Source: Blastomyces gilchristii SLH14081 (taxonomy: Eukaryota > Ascomycota > Eurotiomycetes > Onygenales > Ajellomycetaceae). From it: DNA of 39,593 nt. The translations under genes and the position numbers were made by a program. The notes below the pieces were generated by a model that had not been told where the DNA came from, did not search any database, and was given only the letters and a program-made list of their open reading frames with translations. Where the stretch lies: contig NW_003101680.1 in NCBI RefSeq assembly GCF_000003855.2, forward strand, positions 4,757,854 through 4,797,446, read 5' to 3'. Of this stretch, positions 22,289 through 32,078 are shown piece by piece. Position 1 is the first letter of the stretch; each line of letters starts with the position of its first letter.

Positions 22289-22814
22289 TAGACTGACCGT
22301 GTGACCGTGTCTGGGACCAGGACCAGATTTTTTGATAGTTTTATTACCAATTCGACTAATCCCATTACACGGTTTTAACATTAGATAGTAGTTTCATACT
22401 GTTTCAGTGAGACTTACTGTCTACTCTTGTCACATTTTCCAATGAGATCATGATTTCCACTTCTCAAATTTAAATTATTTTTTATTGCTTTAAATGACTT
22501 TAAATCTCATTTGAGCATTTATCAAAAAAGTGTTACTTTTTTAAAAAAATTAAAAAATAGTTCTAAAAAAAACCTTTAAAATGTCTAAAAAAATAGTAAC
22601 TTTTATCCTAAGGAATGAGGCCTAAATGAGATCAAAATGAAATTCACTTTCTCATTTTTTTTCAAAGTCATTGGTTTTCATTTTTAAGATCTCATATATA
22701 GTCACTTTGCATGTTTTTTTAATGACCTAGTTCCAGCGGGATTCACATCAAGAAATGTATGAGATCAGACCAAATGAGATCAAATAGAAATTCATGGTTT
22801 CAGTGATCAGTCTA
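22289..22814 (+). mobile_element. hAT-type MITE copy 4 (526 bp) with perfect 8-bp target duplication
   Basis: It begins TAGACTGACCGTGTGACCG and ends GATCAGTCTA, flanked by identical CTCATAGC at 22281-22288 and 22815-22822. It is about 20 bp longer than copies 1 and 3b because many single-base additions occur, mostly in homopolymers, between about 22440 and 22740. Confidence 0.9.
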
Positions 22815-22822
22815 CTCATAGC

Positions 22823-23015
22823 ATATCGAGCTCTGCTCAGAATACTGCTGAGTTGAGTCTGCAGAGTTCTGCAGTTTCTTTATCTTCTCTCTGTGAGAAG
22901 GCTCTGATATAATCTCTGACTGATATCATCACTTATCTATGCTACACTAAGCAGCTAAAGAAAGAGAGAATTTTATACATCTGCTTCTTCTCTCACTTCT
23001 GTTATTTCTGTTATA
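22823..23015. other. Host sequence between MITE 4 and the hAT element
   Basis: This short segment continues the sequence interrupted by MITE 4 on the left and by the hAT element on the right (which resumes at 28822). The minus strand may extend the remnant ending at 21929. The plus strand also has a long open stretch with a single stop, so it cannot be assigned to one strand. No family recognised. Confidence 0.35.
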
Positions 23016-23390
23016 TCTGTAACTAGACTGACCGTGTGACCGTGTCTGAGACCAGAATCAATCTTTACAGTTATTATATTGTCTAAAAGCATTACTTCTG
23101 ATCATGATTTGTGTTCATCACATTGATTTCAAATCACATTATTTCAAATATTAAAGGTCTCAGATTCACTTTTCAAATAAAAATCTAGTTTCAGATAAAG
23201 AATATGTTTGAATTCTTAGTTACATTTTCATTCTGATTTCATTATTGAAAATAATATCAAATGAGATCATAAAATCATTTCTCACTTACATAATATTATA
23301 ACATAGTGCTCATTTATTGAAAATTCAACAGAGAGTGTTACTAAATATTATTACTTTTCTAAACACAGATTATAATTGATATCATTTTAA

Positions 23391-23575
23391 TTAAAAAAAA
23401 ATATAAAATATAAAAAAAAAATAAAAAAACAAAAAATAAAACAATAATGAGAAAAAATCACAATAAAAAAAAAAAGAGAAAGAAAAAAAGAAGAGAAAGA
23501 AAAAAAGAAAAAGAAAGAGAAAGAAAAAAAAAATAAAAGAAAAAGAAAAAAATAAAAAATAAAAACAAAAAAAAT
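23391..23575 (+). repeat. A-rich low-complexity tract in the hAT element
   Basis: About 185 bases almost wholly A with scattered G, T and C (AAAAAGAGAAAGAAA-type). A related but diverged tract occurs at 39140-39292 in the second hAT copy, so it is part of the element. Phe-rich frames on the opposite strand are artefacts of this composition. Confidence 0.9.
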
Positions 23576-23702
23576 CAAGATTACAGAACTGCAGTATTTT
23601 CAAAATACATACTTCTCAGAGTCTTTGTAATATTCATTATCAACTGTGTATTTCTCACAGTGAGAATAACACAGCTGTAATGAGTCATTGTCTTAATATT
23701 AT

Positions 23703-23936
23703 TTAATAAATAATCAGTATATATCTGTATAAATGTAAATAATTAGAAAATATACACTTAAAAAGTGTGATCAGAGTGAACTCTGCTGCTACTTGAATAA
23801 TATTAAGAACAGAATACTGAAATTGATGATTTCTCTCATTGATTTCATAGATAAGATATGTAAAGATAATCTTGAGAAATATAAGATTCTCTGACTTCTG
23901 ATAAAAACAAATCTTATGAAGAGACTCTATTTTCAT
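23703..23936 (-). pseudogene. Possible second, minus-strand frame in the hAT element, unknown
   Basis: A 77-codon minus-strand frame in the left arm of the element is partly conserved in the other copy: around 39470-39550 the bases encoding QFQYSVLNIIQVAAEF are shared apart from transitions. No family recognised. It may be a real accessory gene of the transposon or just conserved noncoding sequence. Confidence 0.25.
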
Positions 23937-24676
23937 TATATCAGAGACTGAGTGTTATTAAAAAGTATTACTTCAATGCATATACACTTACTGCAGTAAT
24001 TCATTCTCTACACATATAACTGAGAGTTACAGCTTTTTCACACTGTATGACTCTCTCTGAGATACTGCTGCTGATTTACAATTCACACAGTCTTTCAGTT
24101 CAGTACACACTGTGCATATACAGCTCTGCATGCTGAGGCTGTGTTGATCATTATAATCTGACATAGTACTCACTTTTCACAGACCATGTTTTGTTTAATT
24201 GAGAGAGAGAGAAAAGAACATGACTGCTGTTTTATTTGAGAGAGAATAAGTAATTGAATCTGTAGAAGATAATTTAGTTTCTTCTGCATTTGAAATTTAA
24301 TTAGTCTATACTCTTCAATTTAAGAATTTCTAAGAGTGTTTTAATAGTTTTCATATCAGCTTGAAATTAGTAGTTGATTGAAGAAGAGAAAAGAGAGAAG
24401 AAAGAAATAAGAATAACTTATCTTTATAATATGAAAATAGAGAATTGCTGTAATCATTTATTCTAGTAATACAGATCTGTTTTCTGCATGTATCTCTGAT
24501 ATAGATTATATGATAACTGTATACAAAGAATATCAACAGTGTATATATTAAATGAAGATAATATTACTATATAACACTGTAGCTGTTTCTATACATCTCT
24601 GAAAGCTGTTAATATTTTCTTTAAGTCTCTTTATATTTGATAAGGTAGTAATATATTTCAATACACTCTCTCTTTT

Positions 24677-24773
24677 ATCATTATCATCATTATCATCATT
24701 ATTATCATTATTACTATTATCATCATCATTATCATTATCATCATTATTATTATTATTATTATTATATTATTTC
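24677..24773 (+). repeat. (ATC/ATT)n microsatellite
   Basis: Nearly 100 bases of interspersed ATC and ATT triplets, ending in a pure ATT run, inside the hAT element. It is compatible with an ATC array partly converted to ATT by C-to-T mutation. Confidence 0.9.
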
Positions 24774-24865
24774 TAACTGTCTCTTCTATCTTCATCTTTC
24801 TTTAACACTTACTGAAATCAATTATGTCATTTCTCTTCAAATATTCTGTGATTCTGTGAATCATC

Positions 24866-27800
24866 AAGGTGTGTGAGCACTGTCACAGATTGAAGAGAGA
24901 GAAGAAGAAGATGTTTAAGCAAGAGAAGACAGATTGTAAGACATGTTATAATATCTTGAAGAGACTCTGTAAGAGAGTAGAATAATAACAATTTTAAGTA
25001 ACACTTCTGATAGATTTAGACTGAACTAAGTATAGAAATAATGTGAATAACACTGTCTGTGAGAGATTGAAGAAGAAGATAGTGAAGAGTCTTATACAGC
25101 AGCAGTGAGACTAGAAGAAGTTCTGAGAATAATTTAAGATTAAGATGAAGAGAGAGAGAGAGAAGAAGAGAGTTACTGTAAATAAGCAGCAGTAGAAGAA
25201 GATTGAGAGAGTATTAAAGTAAGAGATAAAGAAGCTAAACTGATAAGTTTTTTATTTATTAAAAGATAATGATTTTTAATAATACTTCTGTTCTCTAATT
25301 GTATTAGCAGGAGCTGGCAGAGAAGAAGAGAATTAAGGTCTTATTCAGGTCTTGAATGTGCTTCATAATTCAGAACATTGAGAAGATAGCTCTACTCTCT
25401 GAGTATATCAATCTGCTTACTACTGAGATGAAACTCAAGACAGTAGATTAGAAAATGCAGGATTTTGAGATGCAGATTGACCTGACTGAAAGAAAGCAGT
25501 GAGATCTCTTCTCTGAGAAGACAGTAAAGAGAGATTTTAAGATAATTATTATCTCAGATAAGAAGAAGAAGAAGAAGAAGAAAAATGAGAAGTAAATTAT
25601 AAAGAATGATAAGAAGAATGAGAAAGAGAAGAAATATAATAAGTAAAAAAAGTTTTTCTTCTTTTATATTAGTTAGTTATAAGTTCATAATTATTCATAA
25701 TTGAAATTAATTTTAAGTGTTTAAAAATTATTATACAAGTTGTAATCAAGTCAGAAATAATATATATATATATATATATTTAACTATCATGATTCACAAA
25801 TCACTATAATGTATAAGTATTAACATTTTTTCAACATTGATATTCATAATATTAATATATTTTTAATAATATTATTTAATAATGTAATTTGATAATACTC
25901 TGTTTCATAATATTAATATATTTCAAGAAATATGACAGAGATTAATCAAGATTATTTATTTACTTTTATATATTAATGATATCTAATCTGAGTTAGTACT
26001 AAAATTATAACTAAGTTAAGAAATAAGATTATTTTCTCTTATATTAATTCTTCTTACACATATCAGTGATCAGTTATTGAAAATAAATTATTATCTTTCT
26101 TAATTATTATTATATCTTCTGAATTCACTTCTTTCACTTCTTTTACTTCTATTGAAGATTCATAAACTCTTTAAGAAATCACTGTGAATTATAAAGTCTA
26201 TGTTATTTATAATTCAATACAGAATACTCTCTTTCAATTATAATGAATAATCACTTCATTCTTCACATCTGATTTCAGGTTATGAAATTTATGAAAAACT
26301 TAACACAAACACTGAGATGAACTATGAAATAATTATTAACAGATTGTATTATAGATTATTAAAGAGTCATCTCTCTGCTACAATCACTGCAACTTTATTC
26401 AGAAACATTGATTATAAACTGATCATAACTCTGAAGAAATTTTCTGACATCTGAAGTTATCAGAATGCAGACAATAAAAGAAAAATAATCAGAAAATTAC
26501 TACTAAGCTGATAAGTTACTCTATCAGATAATGATTTTTAATAATACTCACTTTCTAATTAGAAGAAAATCATGTGAAAATAATTATATATCAGTACTTT
26601 GATTTCACAACTCTTATCTGATAACTTTCATGAATAATTACTTTGTATATATATATCTCTGAATCTTTCTCTTCAATCAATTGAAAACTCTGAATTCTGA
26701 ACACTTCTTCAAATACTTAATTCAAATCTTCATATTTCTCATTGATTCTGTCTTCAGTTCAATCTTAAGACACACTACAAAGTTAATATATAATATCTAG
26801 AATCAGAGTTGAAGAATCATTGAAGAGTGTCTCTCACAGTGAATGTATGAACTAGTATAAACAATCTTGCATTTATAAGAGTTATATATTATTACATTGA
26901 TGAGAACTGAACTTATCAAGAGACATTAATTGAATTTGAATCATTGATCAGTAGTTATACTGAGAATTATATAGCAGAGATATTAATGACTGTGATTAAA
27001 AATAACTATTGAGATATTAGTCTCAGTCTTCTTATAATTATAACTGATAATACTGTGAATAACTACACTATGATAAAGAGCTTGAAGCAAAAATTGACTT
27101 TGTATTTCTGAAATAATAAACAAGGTCATATTCTCTGCATTGCTCATGTAGTTCAACTTGTGATATAAACACTGATAAAGAATCTTAATATTGAGATAAA
27201 GAATAATGAGATGACTGATTCTTGAGATGAGAATGAGATGAAAGTGATTACTTAATTAACTTTTATATTCATTTTGTACAAGATAATGTTTTTTGACAAT
27301 ACTTTTTAATATTGTTTTTTAATAATGCTTTTTAATAATACTACTGTTAATTTTGAATAGATTGATTAATAATTTAAATATCACAGATTTGAAACATTGT
27401 TAATATGATTTATATCTCCTCTAAACAATAATAATGATTTCATGATATTTAATAAACAAATAAATCAGTCACATCACTGAATATGATACAGAATATTAGA
27501 ATATGATAAAGTTCAATATATAAGATAACTGTTTAAACTCTTTGATTGTGTCAGATAATTGATTATTAAGTGTAATACTCTGATTGAGAAAAGATTCAGA
27601 TATTGAAACTTTCTGATATGAAGTGAACTCAGTTGAAATATGTGATTGATTTACTGTTTCAGTTTTATAAGATAACAAAGACAGTCTCAATCACTTGTAC
27701 ATCAATGCTGCAGTCAGTCTGATAAGTGTATAACAGTTTATTTACTCATCTTGAGAAGCAGTTGAATCACTCAAAAAGAAATTCAGTCTGAGATAATGCT

Positions 27801-28500
27801 ATAGCACAGGTTATTATTACTGTAAGAAATAAACTAGTATATTACTACAGCAAAACTGAACAATCTTTTGCAGAGTACTATACTGTAGCAGCTCTACTAG
27901 ATCTCTCTCATCAAGTTAACATCTACACTTCTCAAGATTGAACAGAGAAGAAATGAGACTGATATATTAAATTAGTCTAAGACTACTACAAGATCAACTA
28001 TCAGAGATTTGAATGAGCAGATGTTTGAGATGTAGAGATAGTGAAATACAATTCCCTAGTAAGTAATGATTTTTGATAATACTTTATATCATATAGAGCT
28101 ATAATACTAACTTTGAAACAGAACTTGTATACATTGATTGCAACTGAAAATCAGACAAAACTACATACTTATAAAACTGAATTTGACTGCTATCTTCAAG
28201 ATGATCTGATGAATTCACACACTAAATTAATTCTAGAGTTATGAAAAATTGTTGAGAGTATATATTCAATTTCATTGACAGAGACGAGAATGAAGTGAAA
28301 GTTCAATGCAAGTTGAGATATTTATCACTATCATCAGAAACAATTACAAGGAGAAACAATTCAGAAACTCATGATTGTAAAACATGAAATTATCAGACAG
28401 TTTAATACCTCTGATCACAGTATATCAGAGAAGTGTAGTTTTTATGAGAAAGTGAAGAATAAACTTGCACAAGAATGTATTTAGTTGTTTCATGAGCATT
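24866..28500 (+). pseudogene. hAT transposase remnant with several introns
   Basis: The transposase would excise and reinsert the element. An early exon-like stretch (24866 onward) encodes KVCEHCHRLKREKKK followed by CKTCY, two CxxC pairs that could be a DNA-binding zinc finger. Then comes a K/E-rich segment (about 25300-25640, polylysine near 25560). The clearest catalytic-domain part is at about 26950-27250: ITDNTVNNYTM near 27040 and GHILCIAHVVQLVI at 27124-27165. These match the TDNAsNN and RCxAHxLqLvv motifs of hAT transposases. Four AT-rich segments starting near 25266, 26528, 27283 and 28063 look like short introns ending in CTAAY...AG. The C-terminal dimerisation domain was not recognised. 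Stops are frequent. Confidence 0.7.
25759..25781 (+). repeat. (AT)n microsatellite
   Basis: About 11 AT repeats within noncoding sequence of the hAT element. Confidence 0.9.
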
Positions 28501-28881
28501 ATCAATAATTGTTACCAAATTCTGGTTATATAAGCAATCACTGAATAAACTGAATGAGACTGATTTTAATCTTCAGTCTCAGTCTCATTCTGATTTTGAA
28601 AGAATAATCATCTTTCACAGTTTATTCTGAGAAATTACTCTCATTTCACTGTTCTTGAATTAAATCTAGTCATTTTTCACACCATTTCTCTCAGAAATGG
28701 TCTATTTTCAGATTTTTTTGAGGCTTGGTTCTGGTGAAACTCACGCCAAGAAATGTATGAGACCAGATCAAATGAGACTAAATGTGAAATTCATGGTCCC
28801 GCCGGCTAGTCTATCTGTAACAACAACTTCTGTCTCTCTGTAAGTATTATTTCACAGAAAGACATCATGTCAGTTCTGATA

Positions 28882-29268
28882 AGAAGCTCAGGTATTTAAG
28901 CAGTACAGAGTGAGAGTCTCAGCGCTTCAAGTATTGACAGATTTCATCAAGACTGAGAAGATCTCTCTTGCTCATCTGTAAAAGAAGATGAAAGCATGAA
29001 TCTCTGAGATGAAAAAACATCTCAGAATGACTGATTTTAAGAAGAGATCAGCTGATACTGCTATTAAAAATACTGCAGAGATAAATTACTGATTAAAGAG
29101 AATCTTACTTCAATTGAAGCAGATGACTGAGATACTTTGTAAATTAATAAGTTAATACTTTATATATCTCTTATACTCTTCTACAGCATGCTCTTCTGCA
29201 GTGCTGCAGTACTAACTTCATAGCAGACAAAGACATCAGTACTGAAGACTTCAATAATGAAGAATAAG
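28882..29268 (+). pseudogene. Two-exon gene-like remnant next to the hAT insertion, family unknown
   Basis: A plus-strand frame reads EAQVFKQYRVRVSALQVL from about 28887 and continues helical and lysine-rich to about 29150, with only TGA and TAA breaks at positions where Trp or Gln would fit (for example MKA-stop-IS and NY-stop-LKR). It then meets a short AT-rich segment beginning GTTAATAC and ending CTTCTACAG (about 29151-29184) that looks like a fungal intron. Afterwards it reads HALLQCCSTNFIADKDISTE and ends at TAA 29268. The preserved frame across a plausible intron argues for a former gene. I do not know the family. Its 5' part is separated or removed by the hAT insertion at 28814. Confidence 0.4.
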
Positions 29269-30240
29269 TTTAATGAGAGTGTGATTATTAATGAATAGAC
29301 TCTGAAATTTCTTCTTTTTACTTTTTCTACAGACTGCAGCTCTATTAGAATAGCAGCAGCTCACAGATTAATAATATTAATCTATTTTAGTTTTAAATAT
29401 CTCTTTCTTTTCTTATTAACTGCTTCAGGAATTTTACACTTTATATAGTCTTATTAAACTTCTAAAAATCCTTTGAGAGAAAATAGAAGAAGAGTGCTAC
29501 AGAGTTCATAAAATATCAGCTTATTACTGCAAGATCATCTCTAAAAAATCCTTTGAGAAAAATGAGAAGTCTTAAGCAGTATTTCTTACTCAACATCTCT
29601 GATGTATAACAGAGCAATCTCTACTAGCTGTCTTATAGCTTATAATCTCTTTCTCAGTATTTTTCAAATACTTAAGTGATTCTCATAAATTCTCTGATAA
29701 TAAATAATCTTCTTATTTAACAAGATATTGAAGCTTACTGTAATATATTCACTTATTCAATATTTTCTTCATAAGATATTCAGTATCACTCTTAATCTTA
29801 ATATTATTCAGTCAAGACAGCTCTGCTTCAGAGCATTACTTATAGAGCTTTAAATAGAAAATATAAAAAACAGAATAAATTGATTTTAATTCTGAGAGTA
29901 ATTTTAACTTATATATTTATTTACTCATCACTCTTATTACTGAGAAAGATTCTAGTCATCACTCACTGAGCTTCTTACACAGTCTTATTATCTTAATATT
30001 CTTTGCTGAAAGTAGCACTTGATTCTCTATTAAGAACTTCATTGAAAGATGTTTTTAATTATAGTATTTTATCTACTGTTTCTGAGCACAGTGAATGCTT
30101 TTCACCATCTTCTCATGAATTTTATTCAAAAGTTTCAATCTCACTTTTACTTCTGATACTGAGAAGTACTATATTCTCTGTATCTATTCAATATTCTAAT
30201 TATCTATTTCTCTCTTTGAAATATTGTCTGCAATGTCACT
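29269..30240. other. Unclassified AT-rich sequence, probable end region of gypsy-2
   Basis: Between the gene-like remnant and the gypsy-2 integrase I see no recognisable domain. Two related motifs (AAAATCCTTTGAGAGAAAAT near 29466 and AAAAATCCTTTGAGAAAAAT near 29544) form a small direct repeat. The 3' LTR of gypsy-2 should lie here, but without a second copy I cannot mark it. The plus-strand frame at 30003-30242 shows no known motif. Confidence 0.35.
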
Positions 30241-31707
30241 GAGTAATGAAGAATTATATTTACAATAAGTATAGAATGAAGATACTTTTAAAGTTACATT
30301 CTTTGTATTATTATATACAAATTCAGCAGTCAGAAGATGTTTGAGCTAATTATTCTGATAATATAAATAGAATACTTAAAGATACTGTTCTAATATTTGA
30401 TTCTGATATTCAGTCTGATCATCTGTCTGCAGATGAAATGCAGTACTGAGAAGATGTCTTATTATAAAATGATAGTAAAAAGCTGATCAGTATTTACTGA
30501 TGAAGAGGAATTCTCAATCTATTATCAATGATTTCAGAGCACTGTGATCATAAATAATAATATTCAAAAACAGGTCAGTCAATTCAGAAGCTTTAATCAT
30601 TTTATGAGTGAAGATATATTTAATCATCTTCATGAAGCAGTCAATAATAATCAAAATCAAGTCATATTCTTTGACTCTTGTTAACTTCAGCAGATTAACT
30701 ATGAAATTCATTGATAGATTCTATTATATGCTCTTTGAAACAGGCAGTGATATCAACTCACTATATTACTTATATCACAGAATCTTTATTCTTTGACAGA
30801 TATTATAAGTCTCAATATACTCTTTGACATCTGCTTAAAACTTATCTTAAATATATTTATGTTTTAGAAGCTTCTCAGTCTTCTTTAACTTGAAGTGCTC
30901 AGTATGAAGATTATTATGATGAATTCTTAATAACTTCTGACACATCATTCTGCTATAAGAGATAAAGACTGAATCATTTAGCAGTAGAAGTTTACAATCT
31001 TCTAGTTATCAGTGACTTGATTTCTTAGCAGCACTGTCTCACTCAGAGTCTGTCTCTTTCAAGTTTAAATCAGATTCTTTCTTCTTCAACTTCTGAATTC
31101 AAGCTACAGTAGAGATATCTCTCTGCTGTAACTTATTAATAACTTCTAAAAGTAGTCAGATTGAAAGATTGTAGACTGTTTCATTCTTTATCAATTCAAT
31201 AATAGCAAGATATAATATAAGAAGCTTATGATCTTCAGTATCAATTCTCTGCAGAGACTCAGGTTTTCTTTCATCTTCTATACTGAGTCACACAGCTGTC
31301 TTATTAGCACTGTTCTCAAGTTTCAGAGAATCTTAATTCTCTGCAGTTAGCTTCTTCTGCAGTGATAGCAGAGATTCTTTTGTAGAATTCTCCTTCTCAT
31401 CAATGATATTATAATCAGACTGTTTAGACAGTATATCAGTGAGATTAAGCTGATCTGAATAATATTAAATATAGAAATTATACTCTGAAAGCAGCTCTGC
31501 TCATCTGGCTTGACATTCTATCAAGCTCTTTATTATTAAGAAGTAACGCAGATTTGTATAATCAGTGAGAACTTACACTAAATACTTACTACTCTGAAGA
31601 TAATATCATCAGATCTTAAAGAATTTGACAATTACTAACATCTCTTGATTATGAGTATTATATCATCTCTGTATGAGTGATAGTTTCTTGAAGAAGAAGA
31701 TCACTGA
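30241..31707 (-). pseudogene. Gypsy-2 RNase H (C-terminal part) and integrase remnant
   Basis: From right to left on the minus strand: the RNase H end YNTHNQEMLVIVKFF with two Trp codons turned to TGA just after it (about 31600-31690); a long linker; the integrase zinc-binding segment HHNNLHTEHFKLKKT (near 30910); and the integrase catalytic core at 30514-30711 (YDLILIIIDCFMKM, equivalent to DxILVVVDRLTKM). It continues with WSAFYYHFIIRHLLSTAFH and QTDDQTEYQNQ (about 30380-30480), the standard FHPQTDGQTERxN motif. Integrase would insert the element's cDNA into the chromosome. Stops and changed residues make it inactive. Confidence 0.85.
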
Positions 31708-32078
31708 TGTAAGAGGCCTACGCTGAATAGATCAGTATGATATTGATAGGTCTTATATAACAAAGAGAAAAATGTTAGAGAAGAAAAAGAAAGAGAAAGT
31801 GTGAGAATCAGTAATTGAAGTGAATATTTATACATGTATGTGGTGGCGTACACAGTGAGGCTTCGGGGCGGAAGAATCTATACATGTTTATGACGGCTGA
31901 GGATCAGCAATTGAGAATGACCAAGAATCAGAGTGTATATATTCAAGAATGAAGTGAAGAATCTATACATGTTTGTAGCGACTGAGGATTGAAGTGTACA
32001 TATTCAAGAATGAAGTGATTGAAATCTGTGAAGTGTAATGAAATAGTCTATATGATTGATCAGGTGCAGCTCATCACA
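31708..32078 (-). repeat. Left (3') LTR of gypsy C (371 bp)
   Basis: It begins TGTAAGAGGCCTACGCTG and ends GCAGCTCATCACA. It contains a tandem repeat of about 62 bp (beginning around GAATCTATACATGTTT) that is single-copy in the copy D LTR. The complement of a polypurine tract follows at 32081-32096. Confidence 0.9.

Larger units (their letters stand above)
23024..28813 (+). mobile_element. hAT-superfamily DNA transposon, 5,790 bp, with perfect 8-bp target duplication
   Basis: The left end TAGACTGACCGTGTGACCG and right end CCCGCCGGCTAGTCTA form short terminal inverted repeats. Identical TCTGTAAC at 23016-23023 and 28814-28821 gives the 8-bp duplication that is diagnostic of hAT insertion. The interior contains a decayed transposase with introns on the plus strand, an A-rich tract and an ATC/ATT microsatellite. 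About 35 bases of the left end and 90 bases of the right end match the MITEs in this window, so this element is probably the source family for them. A second copy begins at 38769. Confidence 0.88.

Noticed and set aside
21929..22381. A 150-codon minus-strand frame starting MLKPCNGISRIGNKTIKK
   Set aside because: Its first 31 residues come from the MITE terminus and the rest from the interrupted sequence. The fusion is accidental; the same first residues recur at 17051-17296 in MITE 3b.
23387..23603. Phe/Ser-rich minus-strand frames
   Set aside because: They are translations of the A-rich low-complexity tract and carry no information about a protein.
6448..28813. Tc1/mariner origin of the MITEs and large element, because the termini begin with TA
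   Set aside because: Perfect 8-bp duplications (TCTGTAAC, CTCATAGC) and hAT transposase motifs fit hAT, not the TA duplication of Tc1/mariner.
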